A stretch of 64,000 bases of DNA from DASZBX01 sp035943635 (GCA_035943635.1 DASZBX010000096.1:51313-115312), one strand, 5' to 3'; shown: positions 42,363 to 52,717, counted from the first letter of the stretch. Notes: generated from the letters alone by a model not told the origin. Numbers and translations: made by a program.

Positions 42363-42530
42363 CACTCGCGGCAGGGATGGCACAAGGGCCCTGAGCGGCC
42401 GCGCACCGGATCTCCCTCATCCGCGCGGGCCGACGTGAAATCCAAGCCGAACGCAGGACGGCGCCGGCCGGACCACGACGATCGACCGCCGTCGTCCGGC
42501 CGACCGCCGCGCTACCGCCCCAGGCCGTCC

Positions 42531-43787
42531 TCACCTGGATCGAGGTTCCTGCCTGAGCCGCCTCAAATCGACGATGAGCGGCTCGATGACAGCCTCTTCG
42601 AATACGGCGACGCCCTCCTCGGCCATGGCGGCGGCCAGTTCCGGGTCCCAGTCGGTGGGTCGGGGCGTGCCGTGTAAGGCGACCGATTCGTCTCGGGTGC
42701 GGATAGCCGCACGGTAGGCGTCCTGGGTCATCTGCCAGGGTCGAGCCTGGTAGCGCGAGATGATCCGGTTGGTCATATCGACGCCGTCCCAGTCGAAATC
42801 GCCGTGATAGTGCAGCCTGGACCCCTGAGCGGTGAGTATGCGGGCGAGGCGGTGGAAAGCGGCCGAAGGCCGACCCTCGGTGCACAGCACCGGTGGGCAC
42901 GACGAGCCGAGTTCCTGGGCAGCCCGGCGCAAGACCGCAGGGTTCTCACACACGTACACCTCAGGCGGATCGGCGCGCACCGAATGCACCGTGAGTTGGT
43001 GCAGGGTGACCTGGAACGGAGTGCCATATCGGGCGGCGTCGGTCAGCCAGTGACCGAGCCCGTCGCCGGTAGCCGGCAGGTTCAACACCAGGACTCGGCT
43101 GGCAAGGTCATCGGCGACGACGCCGCAGGTGTCCCACAGGATCCTGATGTCTTCGGCGTTCGTCGGGACGGGCATGTTCTCCCGCAGGGCCAGAGCGCGT
43201 AAGACGAGCGTGGCACTGGTCCGGCCGCGGTTCAGGGCCTTGGTGTCACCGGTGGCTTTCTCGGCCAGCACAGGCAGAAGATAGGGCCGGTCCTCGTCAC
43301 GTTGCTCGACCAATTCGAGTACGCGCACCGCCTCGGCAAGGCGTGCGGTGGCGCCGAGATTGGCCAGCCTGGTCACCAGGGGCCCGAGTTCGTCGATCCA
43401 GGTGCGGAACCACGGGTGGGTTTCGTACAGGGGGCTGGATTCGGCGATGGCGCGAGCAGCCGCGCGTTCGGCTCCCTCCTGAACCCGCTCGGCCGGACGG
43501 TGGCGCAGCGGCCTGCCGTCCAAGGCCACAACCGCGTCAGGTAAGGACAATCCGAGCGCAGCCCGGGTGAACGCGTCCAGAACCGCCAGTTCGACCGTGA
43601 TGCGTCTGCTGCCGGACGGCCGGTATTGCCCGGTCAGGCCGATCAGGGCTTTGCGTTCTTCGTCGGTGGGGTCGGCGACGCTCACCTGCCCGGACAGTTG
43701 CGACCCGGTGCGCTCGAGAGAACGGCGCGCAGCCAAGAACAGCCGCCGGTAGGCCGGGGCGCGCAGATCGCCGAGCGTGGTGCTCAC
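42531..43787 (-). CDS. jetD: Wadjet JetD-like nuclease subunit (DUF2399/TIGR02679 type)
   Basis: 418 residues from GTG 43787, which overlaps the JetC stop as GTGA. The C-terminal part is Toprim-like: EVYVCENPAVLRRAA (acidic Glu), then LHYHGDFDWDGVDMTNRI with the D-x-D pair (about residue 329). The N-terminal ~200 residues form the winged-helix/arm region of JetD proteins. JetD cuts plasmid DNA after the condensin-like complex has extruded it. Last gene of jetABCD, and the set is complete and intact. Confidence 0.9.
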   Translation of the reverse strand: MSTTLGDLRAPAYRRLFLAARRSLERTGSQLSGQVSVADPTDEERKALIGLTGQYRPSGSRRITVELAVLDAFTRAALGLSLPDAVVALDGRPLRHRPAERVQEGAERAAARAIAESSPLYETHPWFRTWIDELGPLVTRLANLGATARLAEAVRVLELVEQRDEDRPYLLPVLAEKATGDTKALNRGRTSATLVLRALALRENMPVPTNAEDIRILWDTCGVVADDLASRVLVLNLPATGDGLGHWLTDAARYGTPFQVTLHQLTVHSVRADPPEVYVCENPAVLRRAAQELGSSCPPVLCTEGRPSAAFHRLARILTAQGSRLHYHGDFDWDGVDMTNRIISRYQARPWQMTQDAYRAAIRTRDESVALHGTPRPTDWDPELAAAMAEEGVAVFEEAVIEPLIVDLRRLRQEPRSR

Positions 43788-46700
43788 GCTTCCTCGCCCC
43801 CTTCTGCGTCCTCGTCGTCGAGATCTTCGGCGCTCCGGGTGAACAGTCCGCCCGGAGTGCTGGTCGCCGGTTCGCGCCGGGTCGGGGTGAAGCCGAGCAG
43901 CTCGCGGGCGACGTCGTCGTTGCCGCCGAAGCCGGCCGCGGCGTCGATCAACTGCTCGCCGTCCCACAGGATCAGCAGGGAGGACACAGTGTGGCTGGCC
44001 TCGTCGTGGCGCAGATCGTAGTGCGCGATCATCGGCACGCTCGGGTACGTGATCCACAGTTCGTGCCCGGTCATGAACAAATCAAGGTCGAACTTGGTGG
44101 TCAGACCGAGCAGATCCGGCAGGAAGTTGCCGTCGATCCCGGCGAAGGCCTCGTCCAGGGCGATCGGGCGCGGGCAGTGCGGGTGAGCCGAGGAGTACAG
44201 GGCATTGGCCGCCGCGAACAGCGGCAGGTGGATCGCCGCGGATTTCTCTCCGCCGGACATCTCCTCGTGCCGTTTGCGGGTCAGCTGCTCGGCTTTGCCG
44301 CCGGGGCGGATGATCTGGATGGCGAACATGTACCAGCTGCGGTAGTCGAGCACGCCGGCGAGGGTTTCCCGATACGTGTCCCGCGGATTGCGGGCACGAT
44401 GCTCGCGGATCATCTCGCGCAGCCGGCTGCGCAGCTGGGCCAGTCCGTCCGGGCCCAGTGCCGCGGCGCTGCGCTGGAGCTGGGTGGCCACCGCGTTCTG
44501 CTGCTCGGTGAGCCTGTCCGACCGTACCCAGCTGATGCCGATTCTGGCCTTGGAGGACATCGGCTTGGCGCGCGTGTCGGCGTCCATCTCCCGGACCAGG
44601 TCGCGGGCGGTGAGCACCCGGTGGTGGATCTGCTGGGCCAGCGCGGTCAGCAGGGTGTCTTCCAGGATTTCGCGTTCGCGTTCTTCCAGCAGGATGCCCT
44701 GGGTCTGGGCTTCCGCTTCGATGCGGCGGGCGAACACGGCCACGGGCAGACGGCCGTCTTCCGCCGCGACATCGACCATGGCCGGTGTGCCCAGACCCAG
44801 GTATGCCTCGTAGCCGTCCTTCAGGCCGCCGAGCACGCGCTCAAAGGCCTGATAGGCACCGGCCAGGTTGTCGTTGACGGTGTCCAGGGTGGACTGCGCG
44901 ACCGTCCGGCCGCCGCTGGTGGCCATACGGTAGGCCGTGATCAGGCGAGCGGCCTCGGTGGGGAGGATGGCCAGAACCGCATCCCGCGGGTCTGGCTGCT
45001 CGTCGCCGTCATGCAGCAGCGTGGTGATCTGCGTGGCCGCGTCGGTGTCAGCCGGCCAGTGTGAGGTTGACGGCCACGGTTCACTATCCTCGACGCCCAG
45101 GATCGCCCGCAGGTCGGGATGGGCGTAGGGCGTGAACACGTCGCACTCCTCGCGCAGTGCGGTCAGGGAGCCGATCAGTGTAGAAGTCTGATTGTCCAGG
45201 TCGTGTCGCGCACCGATGCGTTTGTCATGTTCGGCGCTGGCAAGCTGATCAGCCTTCGTCCATCGTCCCCGGACCTCGATCAGTTTCCGACCGATGCCCT
45301 CGATCTCGGCGGCGATCTGTTGGTACTCCTTGCCGACGCTCTGCTCGGCTTCTTCGAGCGCTGCCCGGGCGGTCTCGACCTGTGCCAGAAGGCCGGCCAG
45401 GGCCTCGGCGGCCTCCAGGTACTGGCCTTCGAGGTCGTCGATCCGGCCGCGCCTGCCGTTCAGGTCCGTGGTCAGAATCTGCTCGTCTGCGCGATCGCGG
45501 ACGAGATTCTCAGCAGCCTGTCGGACGTCCTCGACAGCCTGGGCGATCTCGTCGACCTCGGCCGCCGTGAGCGGCATGGCGCGCTGCCCGGCGGCCTGGC
45601 GCAGGTTGCGCTGCTGCTCGGAGAGGTGGGCGATCGCCTGGTCGAGCAGGGTGCCGGCCTCGTGAAGTCCGTTCTCTGCGGCGGCGGCCAACGCGGTCTC
45701 CGTGCTCAGCTTGCTGACCGCAGTCAGTACGGGTTTGGTTTCGGGCAGTTCGTCCGCGGCCCGGCCGAAGTCCGCGATGTGCTGCTCGTTGGCTTGTGAT
45801 CGCTTCTGTTCTTCGGTGTGCCGCCTGGTCAGGTCGACGAGCTTGAGGTCGAGTTCGGCCATGCGGTTCGCCCGGCGCTGGGCGCGGTTGGTCGCCCCGA
45901 TGTACTCCGGTGCCGGTTTGGGCCGGGCTCCGACCTGGATCCCGGTGCCGAACTGGGCCGCGGTGGTGATCCAGGCCGTTGCCGCGCCCCGGCCGGCCAT
46001 CGTGGCGGAGTCCGGCACGGATTCGGCAGCAGCGATCGAAGAGAGAACATCTGCGATCACCGCATGCGAGACCCGGTCCTGGTCTTCGGGTAGCAGGTAG
46101 TCGGCCAGGGTTCGGCCCGCCGGTCGCTCGGATGCGGGTACCGGCAGCAGGTACCCGTCGGCCTCGCGGCGTTCCAGGGCCTCGCGGGTTGCTTCGGGAG
46201 CAGGGTGCAGCCATGCGGTCAGAATGCCGGCGCCGTAGAGGGCGCCTTCGATCGCGGCGGCTTCGTCGTCGGAGACATGGTCGTGGAAGCGGACGAGTTG
46301 CCACAGCGGCGCGCCGGTCCGCTCCGCCCGGGGCGCGGTGCGGAAGTCGTTGGCCGGTGGCGCGTCATCCTGCTTGGACGCGATCAAGTCCCGTTCCCGG
46401 GTGATCAGCTCGGTCTCTACGCCAAGATCTTCCAGTGCCCGGCGGATGTCGGTGCGCAACGCAATCGCCTCGTCGCGCCGATATGCGGTCGCCTGCGTGA
46501 AAACGGGTACGAGGTCGGGTCGGCCCGGCTCGCCGATCTCGTCGGCGGCCTCGTGCATGGTGGTGAACAGGCCCTCGTGCTCGACGTTGGTGCCGGACCA
46601 GCGTCCTGTCCACTCGAGCAGGGATTCGGTCAGCGCGGACCTGGCTGCGGCCAGGTGAGTGACGGCGGCCTGGGTGTTCTGCCGGCAGGCTTCGGCCCGC

Positions 46701-48061
46701 TCGCGCGCCTTGCCCAGCGCTTGATCGGCCCGGCCCCGGTCTGCCTCGGCGTCGGCGACCTGGCGCAGGTGGCCGCGGACGACCCGGATGTCGTCGGCTC
46801 GGATCGCGGCGGCGGCCTTGACCTTCTCCAGCAGATCCTCGGCGGCCGGGTCCAGGATGATCGGGCCGCGATCCAGCCCCGCGCGGCCGGTTCCGGCCAT
46901 CAGGTCCTGCTCGTGCCGGGCGCAGGCGTTGAGTTTGAGCTGGGCGCGCTCGTGCACGTCAGCGGCCTCGCGCGTCAAATCGTCGATGAGGATGCGGTCC
47001 CTGGCCAGCTGCTTCTGGTCTTTGGCGAGACCCTCGGCCTGCCGAGTCACCCCGGCGCGCTTCTCCACCAGTTTCGCATGGTCCTTATACGCTTCGCCAT
47101 CTTGCAGGACGTCGCGCCTGGCCTCCAGCACGCCGCGGCGGATGCCTTCGTCCTCGCGAGCCTGCTTGGCGGTCTCCTCCGCCCGTTTGGACCGATCGGC
47201 CTCGGTGCGCGCGGCGTGCACGGCGGCCGCGTACCCGGCGCACTCCCCGATCCGGTCGGCGATGCGGTCCAGGCGGAACTTCGTGTGGGCCCGGACATAG
47301 GCCGAGTACTGGGCGAGAAAGGCGCCGACCGCGTCCTTCGCCTCGTTCAGGTCCCGGTGGCGTTGCTCGACCGCGGCCAGATTGTCGAAGTCCCGGGCGG
47401 CCTGCTCGACCAGGTCCTCGTCGACCGGGCTGAGCCCCGCGGTCAGCGTGTCCGAGACCTTGGCCGGGTCGAGGTCCTTGGCCAACTGCGGTCGGCGCAG
47501 CGCGAGCAGCAGGTCCAGCAGCTGGGTGTAGCGTTCGGGGCCGAGGTGGAAGAGCCGGGCGTCCACGGCGGCGCGGTAGGCCTCGCGTCCGGCTTTGAAC
47601 GAGTCGGCCGGCCCGAGCTTGGCAGTGAGCTGTTTCGACGTCAACGGCCGGGAGTCGGCGGACAGCAGCCCGAAGTCCACACCGATCCGCTTGCCGGTGA
47701 CGTAGTACGAGGGCGTGGGCTGGTCCTGGTCCTTGTGCACCCGCAGGCCGATGATCAGCGTGACGACATCGACCGGATCGGCGTCGCGGGCGAACTCCAT
47801 CCACGCGTAGCCGTACTCGGCGTCCTGCCCGCGATAGAGCAGGTTCGACTTCATCGTGCGGTTCTTGCCGCTGAACGGGTCCAGCCGCCGCGGGTTGAGG
47901 CTGCCGTCCAGGACGAAGGGGAAGAGCACTTCCAGGGCTTTGGTCTTGCCGGACCCGTTGTGGCCGCGCAGCGCCAGGCGTCCGTCGGCGAAGGAGAACT
48001 CCTCGTCGATGTAGTCCCACAGGTTGATGATGCCCGCCCGGGTGGGCTTGTAGCGCGTCAC
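43784..48061 (-). CDS. jetC: Wadjet JetC-like SMC ATPase (TIGR02680 type)
   Basis: 1425 residues from GTG 48061 (GTGA overlap with jetB). ABC/SMC ATPase: Walker A GHNGSGKT (residues 33-40), the ABC signature MSGGEKSAAIHLPLFAAA (about 1265), Walker B PIALDEAFAGID (about 1300), with two long coiled-coil arms between. A middle globular part (hinge side) lies near residues 600-700. JetC forms the loop-extruding motor with JetA (kleisin) and JetB. In-frame starts further upstream are rejected because they lie inside jetB without a ribosome site. Confidence 0.93.
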   Translation of the reverse strand: MTRYKPTRAGIINLWDYIDEEFSFADGRLALRGHNGSGKTKALEVLFPFVLDGSLNPRRLDPFSGKNRTMKSNLLYRGQDAEYGYAWMEFARDADPVDVVTLIIGLRVHKDQDQPTPSYYVTGKRIGVDFGLLSADSRPLTSKQLTAKLGPADSFKAGREAYRAAVDARLFHLGPERYTQLLDLLLALRRPQLAKDLDPAKVSDTLTAGLSPVDEDLVEQAARDFDNLAAVEQRHRDLNEAKDAVGAFLAQYSAYVRAHTKFRLDRIADRIGECAGYAAAVHAARTEADRSKRAEETAKQAREDEGIRRGVLEARRDVLQDGEAYKDHAKLVEKRAGVTRQAEGLAKDQKQLARDRILIDDLTREAADVHERAQLKLNACARHEQDLMAGTGRAGLDRGPIILDPAAEDLLEKVKAAAAIRADDIRVVRGHLRQVADAEADRGRADQALGKARERAEACRQNTQAAVTHLAAARSALTESLLEWTGRWSGTNVEHEGLFTTMHEAADEIGEPGRPDLVPVFTQATAYRRDEAIALRTDIRRALEDLGVETELITRERDLIASKQDDAPPANDFRTAPRAERTGAPLWQLVRFHDHVSDDEAAAIEGALYGAGILTAWLHPAPEATREALERREADGYLLPVPASERPAGRTLADYLLPEDQDRVSHAVIADVLSSIAAAESVPDSATMAGRGAATAWITTAAQFGTGIQVGARPKPAPEYIGATNRAQRRANRMAELDLKLVDLTRRHTEEQKRSQANEQHIADFGRAADELPETKPVLTAVSKLSTETALAAAAENGLHEAGTLLDQAIAHLSEQQRNLRQAAGQRAMPLTAAEVDEIAQAVEDVRQAAENLVRDRADEQILTTDLNGRRGRIDDLEGQYLEAAEALAGLLAQVETARAALEEAEQSVGKEYQQIAAEIEGIGRKLIEVRGRWTKADQLASAEHDKRIGARHDLDNQTSTLIGSLTALREECDVFTPYAHPDLRAILGVEDSEPWPSTSHWPADTDAATQITTLLHDGDEQPDPRDAVLAILPTEAARLITAYRMATSGGRTVAQSTLDTVNDNLAGAYQAFERVLGGLKDGYEAYLGLGTPAMVDVAAEDGRLPVAVFARRIEAEAQTQGILLEEREREILEDTLLTALAQQIHHRVLTARDLVREMDADTRAKPMSSKARIGISWVRSDRLTEQQNAVATQLQRSAAALGPDGLAQLRSRLREMIREHRARNPRDTYRETLAGVLDYRSWYMFAIQIIRPGGKAEQLTRKRHEEMSGGEKSAAIHLPLFAAANALYSSAHPHCPRPIALDEAFAGIDGNFLPDLLGLTTKFDLDLFMTGHELWITYPSVPMIAHYDLRHDEASHTVSSLLILWDGEQLIDAAAGFGGNDDVARELLGFTPTRREPATSTPGGLFTRSAEDLDDEDAEGGEEA

Positions 48062-49470
48062 GTTCCTGTGCCTTCCGGAAGCAGGTGGGAGATGTCCAGC
48101 GCCGTCTGCCCGTCGTCCGCCGGGCTGCGGGGGAAGGCCGCCTTGATATTCCGGTAGCGAGCTGCGGCCGGCAGGAAGAGCAGTCCGCCGGGCATCCGCC
48201 GGACCAGTTCCAGGTCGTCGAGCAGTGTGAGCGCGGCGGTCAGGAGGCCGTCGGGGTCGTGTTTCCACTGCTCGGTGAACGCACCGGATCCATACTGGTC
48301 GTAGATCTCGCTCATCATCGCGGCCAGGACGGTCTGCTCGACTAACGGCGCGTCCAGCCGGGACTGTTGGTCCGCTTCAGGTTCGGCGGGGCCGGTTCGG
48401 GTGGGCGGGTCTGCGCTCTTCGAGCCGCCGGGCCGTCCCTGGTCGATCCGCTCGGTCAACCGGGCCAGATCGTCGGCGAGGTCCGGCACCGGAACGCGGC
48501 GTACCGCCGCCGAGGTGTCCGGGTCTTCGAGCAGGTCGGCCATCTTCGCCAGCATCAGGCCCGCGGCGCGGTTGACCGCGCCGCCGCGGCCGGGGAAGCG
48601 GCGGTCGGTGAACCGGCCGCCGGAGTCGACCAGGGCGACGCCTTCGGCGCGACGTTCGACCTGCAGCCCGGTGAACCTCGCCAGGTTGTCCGCCAGTTCC
48701 ACGGACCGCAGCGCCACTGCGACGGGTGCGTCAAGTCGCCCGTAGTACACCACTGGGCGTTCGACCAGCAGCCTCCTGGCCTGACGGGCCGCGGCTTCGC
48801 GTTGCGCCGAACGTTTCGCAACGCCGACGCCGTCGGTCTCCAGCAGCCCGCGCGCGCTGTCGAGGTACTGGAGCGGGCGCGGAGGGCGGAACAGCGAGGC
48901 GCAGATATCGTGGTTGATCCAGTACAGGGCATCGCCGTGGTCCGGTGCCAGCGCCCAGCTCTCGGCGTCTCCGTCGTCCAGCCGCAGCGCTCCGTGGGCC
49001 ACCAGCCAGTCGGCGACGTCGACCACGGCCCGCTTGTGCTCGGTGATCGTGGCGTCGAAGCCGAGCCCGTCGATCGCGTTGGCAGCCTGGCCGAGCGAGC
49101 GGACGAGATCGACCAGGTCGATCTCGATCTTCGCGCGCTGGAAGGAGGCGAGGATCAGGCAGAGGTAGGCCAGCCGCCGCCGGTCGAAGGGCCGCCCGGT
49201 CTTGGTGGCGAACAAACCGCGCTGGGTGCCGTCGAACGTGTCCAGCCGCCGGATCAGGCGGACCTGCTGCGCAGTCGCCTCAAGCTGGTAGCCGAGCAGA
49301 TCGTGGAAGTCCTTGCTCATCTGGTCGGCCCAGTACAGGACCGATTTCAGCGCTCCGGCCGTGGGGCGGGACGCCGTGATGATGTCGTGGGTCAGCACCA
49401 GCCGCACAGCATGCTGATACGACTCCAGGTCACTGGGCGAAACCTCGGGCGCTGCCAGCGGCTCAGCCAT
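48058..49470 (-). CDS. jetB: Wadjet JetB-like subunit (DUF2398/TIGR02678 type)
   Basis: 470 residues from ATG 49470, preceded by GAGGCGG and overlapping the end of jetA by eight bases. Typical TIGR02678 features: HAVRLVLTHDIITASRPTAG near the start, FATKTGRPFDRRRLAYLCLI, VVYYGRLDAPVAVALRS, and a winged-helix C-terminus (LTALTLLDDLELVRRMPGGL). This subunit corresponds to the MukE/kite-type regulator of the condensin-like complex. Confidence 0.9.
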   Translation of the reverse strand: MAEPLAAPEVSPSDLESYQHAVRLVLTHDIITASRPTAGALKSVLYWADQMSKDFHDLLGYQLEATAQQVRLIRRLDTFDGTQRGLFATKTGRPFDRRRLAYLCLILASFQRAKIEIDLVDLVRSLGQAANAIDGLGFDATITEHKRAVVDVADWLVAHGALRLDDGDAESWALAPDHGDALYWINHDICASLFRPPRPLQYLDSARGLLETDGVGVAKRSAQREAAARQARRLLVERPVVYYGRLDAPVAVALRSVELADNLARFTGLQVERRAEGVALVDSGGRFTDRRFPGRGGAVNRAAGLMLAKMADLLEDPDTSAAVRRVPVPDLADDLARLTERIDQGRPGGSKSADPPTRTGPAEPEADQQSRLDAPLVEQTVLAAMMSEIYDQYGSGAFTEQWKHDPDGLLTAALTLLDDLELVRRMPGGLLFLPAAARYRNIKAAFPRSPADDGQTALDISHLLPEGTGT

Positions 49471-51106
49471 CAGACGTCCGCCTCGCAGCATCCCCACCGA
49501 TACGCGCTTTGGCACCTAGACGTGCAGGTACGAGCTCCATGGCGAACCCCGGCAGGTGCAGCGTGCCGTGCTCCGTGCGTACGACGCTGCCCAGGGGCGA
49601 GGGCACAAGCCGCATCATCAGCACGTCGTTGCCACCGCTCGCCTCACTCAGACGGCCGGCGACCACCGAGCGCGATTCCAGGGCCCGGGTCAGCAGCTTG
49701 AGCAGCACGTGCAGTTCGACCGCGCTGAGGACCCGCCCATGGACACCGGCTTCGAGAAGCTGGGTGGCTGATTGCCGCTCCGTCTCCCGGGCGGCGCTCT
49801 GCTGGCGGCGTAGGTGCTCGGTGATCGCTTTGCGGTCCGCAGTCTGCTTGGGCACGCCGGGCGTGGGCGGCTTGCCCTTCTGGAACACCGTCATCGACAC
49901 CTGCACTCCCGGGGCATCCCACCAGGCCAGCCGTGGGGAGATGAGTTCGGTGTCGTCATGGGCGGTGCCGAAGTGCCGGGCCGAGCGCAGGTTGAACGCC
50001 GCCGCCATGAGTGCGTGCGCCGCTTCCTCATCCGGGGTGTCGACCACCCACGCGGCCAGATGCCTCAACTGCGTGCTGCGGCTGACTCCGCTGCGCTGCG
50101 CCTCGGTGATCTGCCGCAGCAACGCGATGACGGCGGAGACGGCGGCCCGGGCGGTATCACGGACCTCCACCGCGCGCACCGGCACCAGCTCGGCGAAGTC
50201 GTGGGCGGCACCTTCCTGCGATGCCGGGTCGGAGGCGGCGAACCATGCGCGCAGCGCCGTCCAGCGTCGGCGCCAGTCGGCCATGATCTGCTCGTGCCGC
50301 AGCAGCGGGCGCTCGTCGGCCGTCGCCGCGCGGTCCAGCAGCGTTTCCAGTCCTGTGGCCTCCACGGCCGCCACGGCCTGCGCCAGGCGCGGCAGGTAGC
50401 GGTCCAGTTCGATCACGAAGTTGTGCAGGTGGCTCAGCAGCGCGTCCTTGTACCGTAGGAAGGTGTCCGGGGAGGTGTCGGTGGAACGCGTGATGTCCCC
50501 GAGGGTCAGGTGGAATCGCGCGGTGCGCTGGGCCATGTCCTCCACCGCGCGGTCCAGGCTGCCGAGGCGGCGCACGATCTCGTCGGCGTCGCCGGAACGG
50601 TTCGCCGCGGCCAGCCCCTCGAAATCGCGCAGGATGTCGGAGAAGACCAGGCGGGAGAGGTTCGCATCCTCCACCCGGGCCGCGAGCACTCCGTTGACCG
50701 CTCGATAGGCCAGATACCCGAGCTCGCTGAACTGGTAGACGGACTGCCGATTGCGGTATCTGTGCAGGGATCCGGCCCGAGCCGGGTCCTCCAGGCGGTG
50801 CAGGACTCCGTCGCCGAACAGGTGGTCCAGGCGTTGCCGCAGGTTGTCCACGGCACCCGGTGCATCCAGATGCTCACGGGCAAGATCCGCCAGCACCGCG
50901 GCGACGTCATCGGTGTGGGACTGCGCGACGTGCGCCGCCCGCAACCGGTCCATCGCGCGCAAGATCCACAGGTACAGCAGCTGGTCGTCTCGCCGCACGA
51001 ATCCGAACAGGCGCAGGCGGGTTGCCGCTTCCAGGTCGTCGAACTCCAACCCGGTCGCCGAGTCATCACCATCCGACTGGTCGACTGGTTCGCCGCTGAT
51101 CGCCAT
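49463..51106 (-). CDS. jetA: Wadjet JetA-like kleisin subunit (DUF2397/TIGR02677 type)
   Basis: 547 residues; ATG 51106 is preferred over the adjacent GTG. TIGR02677 features: RLFGFVRRDDQLLYLWILRA at the start, RNRQSVYQFSELGYLAYRAV, SRLVFSDILRDFEGLAAANR, HEQIMADWRRRWTALRAWF, and a C-terminal winged helix ending SVVRTEHGTLHLPGFAMELV. As the MukF/kleisin counterpart it bridges the JetC heads. First gene of the operon; the promoter should lie in 51107-51261. Confidence 0.9.
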   Translation of the reverse strand: MAISGEPVDQSDGDDSATGLEFDDLEAATRLRLFGFVRRDDQLLYLWILRAMDRLRAAHVAQSHTDDVAAVLADLAREHLDAPGAVDNLRQRLDHLFGDGVLHRLEDPARAGSLHRYRNRQSVYQFSELGYLAYRAVNGVLAARVEDANLSRLVFSDILRDFEGLAAANRSGDADEIVRRLGSLDRAVEDMAQRTARFHLTLGDITRSTDTSPDTFLRYKDALLSHLHNFVIELDRYLPRLAQAVAAVEATGLETLLDRAATADERPLLRHEQIMADWRRRWTALRAWFAASDPASQEGAAHDFAELVPVRAVEVRDTARAAVSAVIALLRQITEAQRSGVSRSTQLRHLAAWVVDTPDEEAAHALMAAAFNLRSARHFGTAHDDTELISPRLAWWDAPGVQVSMTVFQKGKPPTPGVPKQTADRKAITEHLRRQQSAARETERQSATQLLEAGVHGRVLSAVELHVLLKLLTRALESRSVVAGRLSEASGGNDVLMMRLVPSPLGSVVRTEHGTLHLPGFAMELVPARLGAKARIGGDAARRTSDG

Positions 51107-51261
51107 CACCCCCTACCGGCCTATCGCGGCCTTCCGACACCCGCCCTCAAGCCCCATCCCAAACGATCCTAGATCATCATATGCCCGACTACGTCCCACC
51201 CTCGAAATTGACGTCTGATGACAAACCAGACTGCGTGTACCGCCGAACATGGTCCTTGAGG

Positions 51262-52545
51262 CTATGGATGTTCCACCGGATCAGCCGGATCAGCCGGAGC
51301 CGGTGCCGATGTGGTGGCAAGCTCAACCGACGCCCTGATCAGTTCCTCCGGAAGACCGGCCTGCTCCCCGTGCCAGCGAACCCACCTGGGAAACAGAGCC
51401 TTGACTTCCTCGGTCACAGGATCCTCGAGCCAGTCGCCGACGAGCGCGAGAATGTGCTCGATCCGCCGGGGCGAGATGACGTGCTGCGTTCCTGGAAGCG
51501 CCCCCTCCGACCACTCCTCCGCCAGGGCCAGGACTGCGTCCCGGCCAGGCCCGGTCCCAAACTGCTCGACGTGCCACGCGGCGAAGGCGTCGGCCATGGG
51601 TTCAAGGTCGACGCCGTCGTACAGGCTCACGTCGAACTGCAGCGGCGTGCCCCGCTTGTCAAGGGCGTGCGCAAGGTCGTGCACGCGGCGGTCGGCGCGG
51701 TACCAGTTATCCATCCGGGCACGGGACTCATCCCCGCGCAGCGCCATCTCCCCGCTGTCGAACTGCACCAGGCAGGCCAGGTCGCCGACATCCCGAACCG
51801 GAACCGGGTCGGCGGTGGCGCTGTCACCCACCAGGTCCCGCCACGCTGCCGCCGCCTGAGCGAGATCGTCGTAGACGCCTGCCGAAATCAGGTCGAGGAA
51901 CCCACTGGCGTCGATGTCGAACAAGAACACCGAAGAATCCGTCCCACCGGGATACTCGAACCCCGCGATCACCGCGAACCGCCCGCCGTACACGTCCCGC
52001 GCCTGCCACACCTCGCCCGTCGCGGCGATCTTCGCCAGTTGCCGCAGCCACGCCGGCTGCACGCGGCCATCCGGTCCGAGCCGCTTCCTGGCCACGTTGA
52101 TCCGGTACTGCGCCATGGAAGCCAGCGCTGGGGATCCGAGCGACGTCAGGGCATGGAGCAACAACCACGACCCCTGCCAGGCCTCGTCCCCGCGGTCACG
52201 CGCCTGCGCGAACCGGGCCAGCGCCGCGTCGACCAACTCCTCGAACCACCAGTCCAACCACAACCCGCTCCGACCGGCCTGCAAGACCCGCTGCAACTGC
52301 GCACCGATCAATTCGGCGCCCGCCTGCTCCAACTCCCGCGGCCCCCGCGCACCACGCAGGGCATCGGCGCCCCCCAGCACCTCGGCGATCGCCTCGTCAA
52401 ACCACACCGGGCGCTCCCGCGGACCACCGAATTGCTCCTGCAGCCCAGACCATGCGGACCGCTCCGAGCCCAACGCTGTGCGGGTAGCCGGGCGCTTGGC
52501 GCCGCTCTTCTTCTTGCTCTTGCGAGAACGCGAGACCGGGGACAT
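51262..52545 (-). CDS. Unrecognised soluble protein upstream of Wadjet
   Basis: 427 residues with a basic start (SRSRKSKKKSGAKRPATRT), then a mixed alpha/beta body: LWLDWWFEELVDAALARFAQ, WLLLHALTSLGSPALASMAQ, YGGRFAVIAGFEYPGGTDSS (a strand-turn-strand), FLFDIDASGFLDLISAG, and a helical C-terminus. No catalytic motif or membrane segment was recognised. It lies 155 bases upstream of jetA on the same strand and may be expressed with it, but no Wadjet accessory of this type is known to me. Confidence 0.7.
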   Translation of the reverse strand: MSPVSRSRKSKKKSGAKRPATRTALGSERSAWSGLQEQFGGPRERPVWFDEAIAEVLGGADALRGARGPRELEQAGAELIGAQLQRVLQAGRSGLWLDWWFEELVDAALARFAQARDRGDEAWQGSWLLLHALTSLGSPALASMAQYRINVARKRLGPDGRVQPAWLRQLAKIAATGEVWQARDVYGGRFAVIAGFEYPGGTDSSVFLFDIDASGFLDLISAGVYDDLAQAAAAWRDLVGDSATADPVPVRDVGDLACLVQFDSGEMALRGDESRARMDNWYRADRRVHDLAHALDKRGTPLQFDVSLYDGVDLEPMADAFAAWHVEQFGTGPGRDAVLALAEEWSEGALPGTQHVISPRRIEHILALVGDWLEDPVTEEVKALFPRWVRWHGEQAGLPEELIRASVELATTSAPAPADPADPVEHP

Positions 52546-52627
52546 AGGTCAGATTCTACCGATCTGACCGACGGGAAACCGATCAATAGGGATTCTTCAG
52601 CCGGACCCCCGACACTGGATACACAAG

Positions 52628-52656
52628 AGGCCGGGCGGGTGACCCCCGTCCGGCCT
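52628..52656 (-). terminator. 12-bp hairpin downstream of tRNA remnant
   Basis: AGGCCGGGCGGG (52628-52639) pairs with CCCGTCCGGCCT (52645-52656), one G-T wobble, loop TGACC. In the leftward direction it lies about 60 bases past the tRNA 3' end, where a native tRNA terminator would be. Confidence 0.6.
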
Positions 52657-52717
52657 GTCGGCGTCTCCGACCTGCTTAAACACTGATCTCAAGAACCCAT
52701 GTTGGATGTCCAACCTC

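Noticed and set aside
46205..48157. A 650-codon plus-strand frame inside jetC
   Set aside because: Antisense to the SMC ATPase motifs; no domain content of its own.
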